Shown piece after piece: positions 1 through 6,785 of a DNA stretch of 12,359 nucleotides. The translations under genes were made by a program, and so were the position numbers. The stretch lies in the NCBI GenBank assembly GCA_017460265.1, contig JAFUBJ010000047.1, positions 1 through 12,359 of the forward strand, written 5' to 3'. Below the pieces are notes generated by a model. The model was not told the DNA's origin and did no database searches. It was given only the letters and a program-made list of their open reading frames with translations. The stretch is from Atopobiaceae bacterium (GTDB lineage: Bacteria > Actinomycetota > Coriobacteriia > Coriobacteriales > Atopobiaceae). How positions within the stretch are numbered: the first letter of the stretch is position 1; each line of letters begins with the position of its first letter.

Positions 1-831
1 GCCACCTACGACGCGGATTATGACACCTACAACTACGAGCTCACGTCGGAATTCTCCTCGCTGAGCGAAGACTTTGCCAAGGCGCAGGAGGGCGCGGGTG
101 GCTGGGCAACGCTGGCCGAGAGCGCGGCGACCATTGCCAAGGGGCTCGAGGTCGAAGGTCAGCCCGTCGAGTCCGGGGCGTCGATTGACGGGCCTATCGA
201 TCTTGCCGACGATGCCATCTACCTGGTGCTTGCTCGTGGGGCTGACCAGGAGGCCGGCTCCGCCACGGCCTACACCAAGACCTGGGAATACACCTTCCAG
301 GCGGGCATGATCGCGCTGCCCACCAAAGACGCCGTCGACGACGTCATCCGCACCGACAACCCCGGCCCCTGGCTGACTGAGGGCACGTGCAACCTCAAGT
401 CGTCCCGCAAGCCCCTGTACGGCTCGCTCATCATCAACAAGACCGTGACGGAGGCCTCGGGCACCGAGCCGGCAACCTTCGTGTTCCACGTGGTGGGCGA
501 GGGCTACGACAACTACGCGGCCATCACCTACCCCGACCAGACCTCCAATACGCTCACGCACATCCCCGCAGGCATCACGGTCACCGTGGATGAGGTCTAC
601 ACCGGTGGTCGTTATGAGCACGTTAGCGGCAACGGAAGTACGGCATTCATCCTGTCCGACCAGGAAGTTGCTGCGGACGAGACGAAGGAAATCGCGTCCG
701 TCTCCTTTGAGAATAAGCCGAGTGGTGACCATCCCGGTGGCGGCCATGGCGTCGAGAACCGCTTCACGCAGGATGAAGGCGGCGACTGGCCCATCAGTGC
801 CACACCGTCCGACAAGCTTGTCAGTGAGTAA
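1..831 (+). CDS. CnaB-like surface/pilus protein, 5' end outside the window
   Basis: The frame is open from base 1, so the start lies upstream; 276 residues are visible. GTG at 226 is only an internal codon. The first ~140 residues are acidic and aromatic and I cannot assign them. Residues ~143-240 look like a Cna-B/DUF5979-type beta-sandwich: an opening strand with IINKTV, a central strand with VDEVY, and a closing strand with FENKP. By analogy with CnaB domains, Lys147, Glu198 and Asn238 could form an intramolecular isopeptide bond (inference). A Gly/His-rich linker and a second similar segment (VENRF) follow. The protein ends in VSE with no membrane helix, charged tail or LPxTG-like motif, so it has no obvious wall-sorting signal of its own. 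It is the first visible gene of a five-gene run, 13 bases before the next gene. Likely a fibre or adhesin component; exact role unknown. Confidence 0.8.
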   Translation, partial: ATYDADYDTYNYELTSEFSSLSEDFAKAQEGAGGWATLAESAATIAKGLEVEGQPVESGASIDGPIDLADDAIYLVLARGADQEAGSATAYTKTWEYTFQAGMIALPTKDAVDDVIRTDNPGPWLTEGTCNLKSSRKPLYGSLIINKTVTEASGTEPATFVFHVVGEGYDNYAAITYPDQTSNTLTHIPAGITVTVDEVYTGGRYEHVSGNGSTAFILSDQEVAADETKEIASVSFENKPSGDHPGGGHGVENRFTQDEGGDWPISATPSDKLVSE

Positions 832-844
832 GGAGGCCTAGAAC

Positions 845-1426
845 ATGAGACTTCCCTGGATACAGAAACCGGAGGCGAAAGGCCTGCGCTGGCAGCCGTT
901 GGCGCTGCTAGGTGCCGCTGCGGTCTCGCTTGCGGTGGCTACGGCGGCCATCGCCCCGTCGTACGCCTACTTCACCGACCAGTCCTCTGCGACAGGCGGG
1001 TTGGTCATCGGTCGCCCCACGACCGACATCAAGGAGCGCTACGGCTCTAAGGTCAAGCACGTCGTCATCAGCAACAACGAGGACTCCATGAACGTCTTCG
1101 TGCGCGCCCGCGTGTTTGCGTACGAGCCGTACCTCAAGCCCGTGTCGGGCACCAACTGGGGTCCGCTCCAGGATGACGGCTGGTACTACTACCAGAACGT
1201 TCTCGAGCCAGGCCAGGAGACCGACGAGCTGCTGGTAGAGATCAACTTCCTCACCAGGAGGGAGATTCTCAATCCGGACGGCAGCACCGACGTCGAAGAA
1301 GTTGACACCACGGGCGAGAACTTCAACGTGGTCGTGGTGTACGAGGCCGTTCCCGTCCAGTACGGGCCTGATGGCGAGCTGCTTGCTCCCGAGGCTGCCG
1401 ACTGGAGCTTGAAAGGAGGGGAGTAG
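845..1426 (+). CDS. small exported protein with SipW-type signal peptide (TasA/camelysin-like)
   Basis: 193 residues. ATG at 845 follows AGGAGG at 831-836, eight bases upstream and overlapping the preceding stop. A charged N-terminus leads into a hydrophobic stretch (~19-37) ending in SYAYFTD (39-45). The AYFTD block right after the hydrophobic core is typical of signal peptides cut by SipW-type signal peptidases, as in TasA and CalY; cleavage would fall near residue 41. The mature part (~150 residues) is acidic, Tyr/Val-rich and probably all beta (segments such as NVFVRARVFAYEP and FNVVVVYEAVPVQ), consistent with a TasA-like jelly-roll fibre subunit. It has no C-terminal membrane helix or sorting motif. 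Two bases separate it from the next gene. The matching SipW-like peptidase is encoded at 4019-5368. The subunit role is inferred; the signal-peptide class is well supported. Confidence 0.85.
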   Translation: MRLPWIQKPEAKGLRWQPLALLGAAAVSLAVATAAIAPSYAYFTDQSSATGGLVIGRPTTDIKERYGSKVKHVVISNNEDSMNVFVRARVFAYEPYLKPVSGTNWGPLQDDGWYYYQNVLEPGQETDELLVEINFLTRREILNPDGSTDVEEVDTTGENFNVVVVYEAVPVQYGPDGELLAPEAADWSLKGGE

Positions 1427-1428
1427 CC

Positions 1429-2136
1429 ATGATGCGTAAGCTTCTCTCCACGCCCGTGGCAACGGCGTTGCTGTTTGTGCTGGCCGCAGGCCTTATCGGC
1501 TTCGGCGGCATCAACGCCGCAGCTGCTGCGCCGCGCATCATCTCTGAGTGGTACGGCGCCGAGGTGGTCCTGACCAACATCCACACGGCTATCGTCGAGA
1601 ACGACGTTGTCGTCGAGGGTGAGCGGACCCTTCTGGGCAAGACGTTTGCGGACGCAAACCCGAGCCTGACCTGGTCGGATGAGAACAGCCGGGTCGAGGG
1701 CTTTGCCCCGGGCGTCACCTACGAAGAGGTCCTGAAGGCTGAGAACGTTCGTCACGACAGCGGCACCATTCCTCAGTACGTGCGCGTGACCGTCTACAAG
1801 AGCTGGACTCTGGCGGGTACCGAGACCAAGCTGCCCGAGCTTGACCCGTCGCTCATCGAGCTGAACTTTGTTACCGGCAACGGTTGGACCATCGACCCCG
1901 CCGCCTCCACGGACGAGCGCACGGTGCTCTACTACAGCGGCATCGTTGACCCGACGGGACGTACCTCCGAGTTCATGGACTCGATCTACATCTCGCCCGA
2001 GGTCGCGACCCTCATGGACGCCAACGGCAACCTGATTTACCAAGGCGCCGAGTGCCACATCAAGGCCACCGTCGACGCAGTACAAACCCACAACGCTCAG
2101 GATGCCATGACCGGCGCCTGGGGTCGTACGAACTAA
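1429..2136 (+). CDS. second exported SipW-type pilin-like protein
   Basis: 235 residues. ATG 1429 lies nine bases after AGGAGG (1414-1419); the adjacent ATG at 1432 is possible but further from the ribosome site. The hydrophobic segment (~9-29) is followed by an Ala-rich cleavage region near residues 30-35. Then comes APRIISEWYGAEVVLTNIHT (34-53), a pattern like the region after the cleavage site of SipW-dependent proteins in gut Gram-positives (inference from memory). The mature part has beta-rich stretches (QYVRVTVYKSW, LIELNFVTGNGW) and resembles the product of the preceding gene in layout: the INFL and LNFV strands are comparable. There is no C-terminal anchor. It probably pairs with the 845-1426 product as a second fibre subunit or initiator. 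No catalytic motif is visible. Confidence 0.82.
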   Translation: MMRKLLSTPVATALLFVLAAGLIGFGGINAAAAAPRIISEWYGAEVVLTNIHTAIVENDVVVEGERTLLGKTFADANPSLTWSDENSRVEGFAPGVTYEEVLKAENVRHDSGTIPQYVRVTVYKSWTLAGTETKLPELDPSLIELNFVTGNGWTIDPAASTDERTVLYYSGIVDPTGRTSEFMDSIYISPEVATLMDANGNLIYQGAECHIKATVDAVQTHNAQDAMTGAWGRTN

Positions 2137-2143
2137 GGGGAGG
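2137..2143 (+). promoter_or_regulatory. ribosome binding site that decides the next start
   Basis: GGGGAGG sits eight bases before ATG 2152. The upstream in-frame GTG at 2143 begins inside this motif and cannot be served by it, so the gene starts at 2152 (MKRTTIAAS), which also gives a cleaner signal peptide. Confidence 0.7.
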
Positions 2144-2151
2144 TGGATGAG

Positions 2152-2892
2152 ATGAAGCGCACCACAATCGCAGCGTCGATCGCAAGCCTCCTGCTCGCCC
2201 TTGCCCTGACCCCCGCTGGGGCGCTAGCCGAGTCGCTGACGGGTTCGTCCAACTGGAACGTCACCTACACCACGGGTGGCACCATGCAAGACAACTACTC
2301 CGCAAAGGAGTACTCCGACCAGGTCAGCAGCCTGGAGCCTGGCGACGACATCACCTTTACCGTCACGCTCAAGCACGAGAACTCCTTGGCGGCTGACTGG
2401 TACCTGGCTAACGACGTCATCGAGTCGCTCGAGGACGCCGATGCCGACGCGACCGGCAGCTCCTACGAGTATCTGCTTGAGTACCACGGTCCCAACCAGA
2501 GCCGCACGCTCTACGACAGCAACGTCGTGGGCGGCACCGACTCCGACGGCCTGAACGAGGCCACCAACGCCCTCGAGGACTTCATCTACCTGGATAACCT
2601 TTCCCAGGGCCAGACCGGATCGGTCACCCTCAGGGTTGCGCTTGACGGCGAGACCGAGGGCAACGCCTACTTTGACACGCTAGCCAAGCTCAAGCTGCGC
2701 TTTGCCGTGGAGCCTCCCGTCGAGGCCTCCAAGAAGCGCACCACTACCACGCGCAACGTCGTCAACACTGGCGAGCAGCAGCGTCTGTTCCCGTTCTATG
2801 TGGCCATGGTTGTCTCGGGCGTGGCGTTCCTTGTGCTGGCGGTGCTGGGCATGCGCGAGCGTCGTGCCGAGCGTGAGGAGGGCATGCGATGA
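2152..2892 (+). CDS. exported surface protein with sortase-like C-terminal anchor
   Basis: 246 residues from ATG 2152. A classical Sec signal peptide opens the protein (MKR, hydrophobic core, then AGALAES, cut near residue 27). Unlike its two upstream neighbours it is a standard Ala-x-Ala site. The ectodomain (~27-190) is Asp/Asn/Ser/Tyr-rich and beta-like and I cannot name its family. A Lys/Arg/Thr linker (KKRTTTTR) leads to NVVNTGEQ (~202-209), a hydrophobic helix (FPFYVAMVVSGVAFLVLAVL) and the tail RERRAEREEGMR. Motif, helix and positive tail are the parts of a cell-wall sorting signal, but the motif is NTG rather than LPxTG. It is therefore a candidate substrate for the class B sortase at 4019-5368. 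Its stop overlaps the next ATG (ATGA), indicating coupled translation. Alternatively it is simply a C-terminally membrane-anchored protein. Confidence 0.82.
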   Translation: MKRTTIAASIASLLLALALTPAGALAESLTGSSNWNVTYTTGGTMQDNYSAKEYSDQVSSLEPGDDITFTVTLKHENSLAADWYLANDVIESLEDADADATGSSYEYLLEYHGPNQSRTLYDSNVVGGTDSDGLNEATNALEDFIYLDNLSQGQTGSVTLRVALDGETEGNAYFDTLAKLKLRFAVEPPVEASKKRTTTTRNVVNTGEQQRLFPFYVAMVVSGVAFLVLAVLGMRERRAEREEGMR

Positions 2893-3857
2893 GAACGCGT
2901 AAGGACGTGCTGGCCTTTGCGGCCGCCATCTTTGTCACGCTGATGCTCCTGATGGCCTGCGCTCCCAAGAGCGCCTTTGCCGAGACGCGCTACACTGTGC
3001 GCGTGTTTGGCGGCAACCGCGGCCTGGTCAACGGGGAGAATGTCTATACGATCCCCGAGACGTTTGCCTATGGCGACGAGGTCAACCTGGACAACTACGT
3101 CTCCGTCTCTATCGAGGACGAGAAGTACTACTTCAAGGGCTACCGCATCAGCGGCGAGGACTGGCTTGCAAGGTCCAGCTTCACCATCACCGAAGACACT
3201 GACTTTGTGGTTGCCTACGGGGTGCGTGGCGATGTTGTGAGCTACACCATCAGCTTCGTTGAGTACGGCACCGGCCGAGCTCTGGCCAACGACGAGGGCG
3301 TCACCTCGGTCACGTTCTACGGCAACAAGGGCGACAAGCCCGTCGTCCCGTACGAGTACGTGCCTGGCTATCGCCCGCGCTACCGCAACATCACGGGCAC
3401 GCTGGGTGACGAGGGCACCAACAACTGGACGCTTGAGTACATCGCAATCGAGACGCCGACGGTAGAGGAAGTCGTGGAGACCACCACTACCACGACCACC
3501 ACGACCGGCACGAATGCTGGCAACGCCACGGGCACCACGACTGGTACGACCACGGGCACCACCGAGGCAACTCCGGGCGCGGCTGCAACTGGCGAGCCCA
3601 CCGGTGGCGAGGCGAACGCTCAAGGCCAAGCAACCACGACCGAGACCACGCCTGAGGTCGTTGCGGCACCGCCGACCGAAGAGATCATCGACGTCGACAC
3701 GCCTCTTGCCGGACCTGACGGCCAGCAGACCGACAAGGACAAGGATAAGGACCAGAACCAGGGCCAGAAGACGTCTCCGCTTTCGTCCCTGTTTACCAAG
3801 CTGATCATTGCGATCATCACCATCGCTCTGGCGGCTGCCGCGTTCTTCTTGGCATAG
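2889..3857 (+). CDS. surface protein with InlB-like and MucBP-like domains, Thr-rich stalk and C-terminal helix
   Basis: 322 residues. ATG 2889 overlaps the previous stop, with AGGAGG at 2876-2881. The signal peptide is ambiguous: LLMAC (20-24) resembles a lipobox, while KSAFA-E (27-32) is a good signal peptidase I site. Residues ~33-113 resemble an InlB B-type/Flg_new repeat (YYFKGYRISGEDW, then FTITEDTDFVVAYG). Residues ~117-187 resemble a MucBP-like domain (YTISFVEYGTGRAL, VPGYRPRYR, WTLEYIAI). These folds are used by Gram-positive adhesins. A low-complexity stalk (~190-260) includes nine consecutive Thr codons (3480-3506) and TTTG-type repeats, then a Lys/Asp/Gln-rich spacer and a terminal helix (~302-322) ending in FFLA without a positive tail. 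Last gene of the tight run; 161 bases separate it from the peptidase-sortase gene. Probably a wall-spanning adhesin or anchor (inference). Confidence 0.82.
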   Translation: MRTRKDVLAFAAAIFVTLMLLMACAPKSAFAETRYTVRVFGGNRGLVNGENVYTIPETFAYGDEVNLDNYVSVSIEDEKYYFKGYRISGEDWLARSSFTITEDTDFVVAYGVRGDVVSYTISFVEYGTGRALANDEGVTSVTFYGNKGDKPVVPYEYVPGYRPRYRNITGTLGDEGTNNWTLEYIAIETPTVEEVVETTTTTTTTTGTNAGNATGTTTGTTTGTTEATPGAAATGEPTGGEANAQGQATTTETTPEVVAAPPTEEIIDVDTPLAGPDGQQTDKDKDKDQNQGQKTSPLSSLFTKLIIAIITIALAAAAFFLA

Positions 3858-3873
3858 CGCGAGGCAGAAGAGA

Positions 3874-3902
3874 GTGACGAGAACAACCCGTTAGGCTAAT
3901 AT
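3874..3902 (+). promoter_or_regulatory. candidate promoter for the signal peptidase-sortase gene
   Basis: GTGACG (3874-3879, 4/6 to TTGACA) and TAATAT (3897-3902, 4/6 to TATAAT) are separated by exactly 17 bases. Transcription would begin near 3909, just before the leader hairpin. It lies right after the stop at 3857, so the enzyme could be transcribed separately from its likely substrates. Both boxes are imperfect. Confidence 0.45.
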
Positions 3903-3918
3903 CTGAATGAGAGCTTCT

Positions 3919-3948
3919 CGTGGCTGCGGCGTAACCGTCGCAGCCACG
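3919..3948 (+). promoter_or_regulatory. strong GC-rich hairpin in the leader of the peptidase-sortase gene
   Basis: Two 13-base arms (3919-3931 and 3936-3948) pair with a single G-U and a four-base loop (TAAC). No T-run follows, so it is not a textbook Rho-independent terminator. It could be a processing or stability element, an attenuator, or a protein-binding site that sets enzyme level relative to substrates. Confidence 0.6.
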
Positions 3949-4018
3949 TCATAAGCGAAAGGAAGAGCCTACGGCACGTCACCGCGAATAAAACGGTACT
4001 ACCAGTGGGAACGGGGGG

Positions 4019-5368
4019 ATGACCCCCGTTCTCTGCAATGTGTTTGGAATCTTTCTGATTGTGCTCGTGCTGGCGATGGTCTTGCCCGTGACCCTTCCGC
4101 GCCTGATGGGCTACGAGGTGTTCAACATCATCAGCGGCAGCATGGAGCCCGCCATCCCCATGGGCAGTGCCATCTACGTGAGTCCCATCGAACCAAAGGA
4201 CGTGCAGGTAGACGACGTTATTGCCTTTCTGGACGAAGGCTCTGTGGTGGCGCATCGCGTGGTCACAAACCGCACGTCGCTGGGCGAGTTTGTTACCAAG
4301 GGCGATGCCAACAACACCGAGGATCTTTTCCCTGTACCCTACGATTCCCTGATCGGCGTGGTTGCTCTCAGCGTGCCTATGGCCGGCGCGGCCATGTCGC
4401 TCTATGCCAGTCCCGTGGGCAAGGTGTATCTGTTCATGACCCTGGCTTGCGGCATCATGCTCAACATCCTGGCCGACCGCATGCGTACGCGTCGCAGCAG
4501 GCAGCTGCGCGAGAAGGTGCAGGAAGGGCTGATTGGCGCCGACGCTTCCAGCGCGGGTGACCCTGCTGCCGCTGCCGACGCCCCGCGTCGCTCCGGCGGC
4601 TGGATTCGCACCGTGGTCATGTGCGCGCTTGCCCTAGTCTTTTTTGGATCGGGTGGCGTGGTGTTATACGTGCAGCATCAGCACGCGGTGAGCGCGGATG
4701 CCTTCCAGTCGCTGATTGACCGGTTTGTCTCGGCGGTTGACGACAAGGGCGGTACGGTTGCCCCCATCAAGATAGACTTTGACGCGCTCAAGGCCGAAAA
4801 CCCCGACATCGAAGGCTGGCTCTACTGCCCCAACAGTCGCATCAACTACCCGGTCATGCGCGGGGCTAACGACGACACCTACCTGCATCACAACTTTAAG
4901 CGCGAGTACGACTTTGCCGGCTGCCTGTTTGTGGATTCGGCCAGCCAGCCCGACTTTGCCGACGCGAGCACCATCATCTATGGCCACCACATGCTGGACG
5001 ACTCCATGTTTGGCACGCTTGATGACTGGTCCAACCAGGCCTTTTACGAAGAGCATCCCGTGATGTGGCTGCTCACGCCCACGCAGGACTATCAGGTGGT
5101 GCTGGTGAGCGGGCACACGACAAGCGCCCATTCCGACCTCTACGAGGTTCACCGCGACCATGACGACGCGTTTGCGCAGTTTTTGGCCACCGTGGCCGAG
5201 CAGTCAGACTTCACGCCGGTCGAAGGGGCCGAAATCAACCCCGAGCGCAACTACGTCATGCTCTCTACCTGCTCGTTTGTCTTTGACGACGCGCGCTACG
5301 TGATCCACGGCAAGCTCGTGCCGGTGGATAGCGTCGGTGGCGAGCCGGCCGCATCCCTGCCTCGCTAG
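4019..5368 (+). CDS. fused SipW-type signal peptidase I - class B sortase
   Basis: 449 residues in one frame. N-terminal half: membrane helix (~9-24), then ISGSMEPAIPMGS with nucleophile Ser41, VVAHRV with His79, and TKGDANN with Asp96. This is the Ser/His/Asp arrangement of SipW/ER-type signal peptidases, not the Ser/Lys bacterial type. A second helix (~136-152), a basic then Ala-rich linker (155-192) and a third helix (~196-217) follow. C-terminal half (~250-435) is a class B sortase: IEGWLYCPNSRINYPVM, YGHHM (His323), LSTCSF (Cys418) and ARYVIHGKL (Arg426). All catalytic residues of both enzymes are present. By family it should cut SipW-class signal peptides and transpeptidate sortase substrates outside the membrane. 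The genes just upstream encode both substrate kinds. The start is uncertain: ATG 4019 directly abuts six Gs with no well-spaced Shine-Dalgarno, the frame is closed by TAA at 3989, and no other start lies between. Confidence 0.92.
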   Translation: MTPVLCNVFGIFLIVLVLAMVLPVTLPRLMGYEVFNIISGSMEPAIPMGSAIYVSPIEPKDVQVDDVIAFLDEGSVVAHRVVTNRTSLGEFVTKGDANNTEDLFPVPYDSLIGVVALSVPMAGAAMSLYASPVGKVYLFMTLACGIMLNILADRMRTRRSRQLREKVQEGLIGADASSAGDPAAAADAPRRSGGWIRTVVMCALALVFFGSGGVVLYVQHQHAVSADAFQSLIDRFVSAVDDKGGTVAPIKIDFDALKAENPDIEGWLYCPNSRINYPVMRGANDDTYLHHNFKREYDFAGCLFVDSASQPDFADASTIIYGHHMLDDSMFGTLDDWSNQAFYEEHPVMWLLTPTQDYQVVLVSGHTTSAHSDLYEVHRDHDDAFAQFLATVAEQSDFTPVEGAEINPERNYVMLSTCSFVFDDARYVIHGKLVPVDSVGGEPAASLPR

Positions 5369-5403
5369 CCTCAAAAGACGCTGGTTAGCTTGCCTGTTTA
5401 GGC
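5364..5403 (+). terminator. weak candidate terminator between convergent genes
   Basis: A 7-bp stem with one G-U pair (5364-5370 with 5383-5389) overlaps the stop codon of the sortase gene. A small hairpin (GCCT/AGGC, 5392-5403) followed by TTT comes next. Both are short; the main support is their place between convergent genes only 39 bases apart. Confidence 0.3.
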
Positions 5404-5407
5404 TTTC

Positions 5408-6433
5408 CTACTTCTTCAGCATCCGCTGACGAAGCTGCCCGCATGCGGCATCAATGTCTGCGCCGCGAGAAACGCGAATCGTGGCCTCCACACCCACACG
5501 CTCAAGGCGACGCACAAACTCGCCGGCGCGAGCCTCGCTCGACGGCTGGAACTTTGAGCCCGGCACCTCGTTCAGCTGGATGATGTTCACGTGGCAGAGC
5601 GTCCCGCGGCAGAAGTCCACCAGCGACGCCAGCTCGTCCTCGGTGTCGTTGATGCCGCGGATGAGCGCGTACTCGTAGGTCGGCCGACGCCCGGTCACGT
5701 CCACGTAGGTGCCCATGGCCTCGTACAGGTTGAGCAGCGACCACCGCTTGACGCCGGGCATCAGCAGGTTGCGCGTCTTCTGCACGGCGGAGTGGAGAGA
5801 CACGGCCAGCGTAAACTGCTCCGGCTCGCGGGCAAAGCGTAGGATCTGCGGAATGATTCCGCAGGTAGACACCGTCAGATGACGTGCACCAACCCCCAGC
5901 CCCTCGGGCGAGTTCATCCTACGGAGGGCTCCGAGTGTGGCATCGTAGTTGGCAAACGGCTCGCCTTGGCCCATCAGCACCACGGAGGTCACGCGGGTGT
6001 CAAAGTCGTCGCGCACGTGCATGACCTGCTCGTAGATCTCGCTGGCGGTAAGCGAACGAGTGAGACCCGAAGCGCCGGTTGCGCAGAAGGCGCACCCCAT
6101 GCCGCAGCCCGCCTGCGTGCTGGCGCACACGGCAAGACGCTGGCCAGTCGGCATGCCCACGCACTCGACAGCCGCGCCGTCGGAGAGACCCAGCAGGTAC
6201 TTGCGGCTTCCGTCCTCGCTTTCCTGGCGAGCAAGCTGAGTGAGTCCGCCAAGCGTGTAGCGCTCGGCCAGCGAGGCACGCAGCGTCTTAGGAAGGTTGG
6301 TCAAATCGTCAAACGACGTCGCACCCTTCTCCCATAGCCACTCTTCGATCTGCTTGGCCCTGAACTTGGGTTGACCGAGCTCCTCAAGTGCCGCCAGCAG
6401 CTCGCCATGCGTGATGTCGTGTAGGTCCTGCAT
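5408..6433 (-). CDS. rlmN: dual-specificity 23S rRNA/tRNA adenosine C2-methyltransferase RlmN
   Basis: 341 residues. This radical-SAM enzyme makes 2-methyladenosine at 23S rRNA A2503 and at position 37 of some tRNAs (E. coli numbering, family knowledge). The N-terminal accessory domain (~1-90) includes FRAKQIEEWLWEKG. The CxxxCxxC [4Fe-4S] motif is Cys110, Cys114 and Cys117 (CGMGCAFC). Cys103 and Cys331 (DIDAACGQL) match the two further catalytic cysteines (E. coli Cys118 and Cys355). GQGEP (155-159) is the SAM-binding motif. Length is normal. The start was set to the ATG whose complement is 6431-6433 because AAGGGGAG (complement of 6440-6447) lies six bases before it. An in-frame ATG 11 codons upstream has no such site. 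It is convergent with the sortase gene and has no partner gene in the window. Confidence 0.96.
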   Translation of the reverse strand: MQDLHDITHGELLAALEELGQPKFRAKQIEEWLWEKGATSFDDLTNLPKTLRASLAERYTLGGLTQLARQESEDGSRKYLLGLSDGAAVECVGMPTGQRLAVCASTQAGCGMGCAFCATGASGLTRSLTASEIYEQVMHVRDDFDTRVTSVVLMGQGEPFANYDATLGALRRMNSPEGLGVGARHLTVSTCGIIPQILRFAREPEQFTLAVSLHSAVQKTRNLLMPGVKRWSLLNLYEAMGTYVDVTGRRPTYEYALIRGINDTEDELASLVDFCRGTLCHVNIIQLNEVPGSKFQPSSEARAGEFVRRLERVGVEATIRVSRGADIDAACGQLRQRMLKK

Positions 6434-6540
6434 CGTGCTCTCCCCTTGTAAACTGCGATTTTGCATCTACGAGTCTACCGCACGGCGAGCGCATATTTGA
6501 GGCCAACCTCAGGGTGCCACGCACTAACCAGACGCTTGCC

Positions 6541-6603
6541 GCACGTTAATTGGGCCCATATCCGGAGTTTCAGGGTCGGCTGGTCAAAAATCGCCAGCCG
6601 ATG
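6541..6603 (+). repeat. left 63-bp terminal inverted repeat
   Basis: Begins GCACGTTAATTGGG and ends CGCCAGCCGATG. It matches the right arm without mismatch, so it is either recently formed or kept identical. Confidence 0.9.
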
Positions 6604-6785
6604 AAACAAATACAATTATTGATGAAATGTCATAACGCGCCTACCTGCGCAAACGCAAAATGAGTTCCCGGCCTAAAGTGCCGATTCCCCGCCGGCGGGA
6701 TACAGGGTACTACCTGGCTTTGCAGCAAATCACAAAACCCCAGATAAACTAGGCGCATCAATAATATCAATAATCGAACAAGATG

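Noticed and set aside
1189..2091. Long minus-strand open frame opposite the two SipW-type genes
   Set aside because: It lies antisense to well-supported genes with signal peptides and ribosome sites. High third-position GC in the plus-strand genes opens such frames by chance.
2143..2151. GTG 2143 as start of the anchored surface protein
   Set aside because: It begins inside the Shine-Dalgarno motif that serves ATG 2152.
2796..3629. 277-codon minus-strand open frame opposite the adhesin-like gene
   Set aside because: Low-complexity Val/Gly/Arg composition mirrors the plus-strand codons; no recognisable motif and no good ribosome site seen.
3919..3948. Calling the leader hairpin a Rho-independent terminator
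   Set aside because: No T-run follows the stem, and it lies between a promoter-like pair and the next gene; left as a regulatory hairpin.
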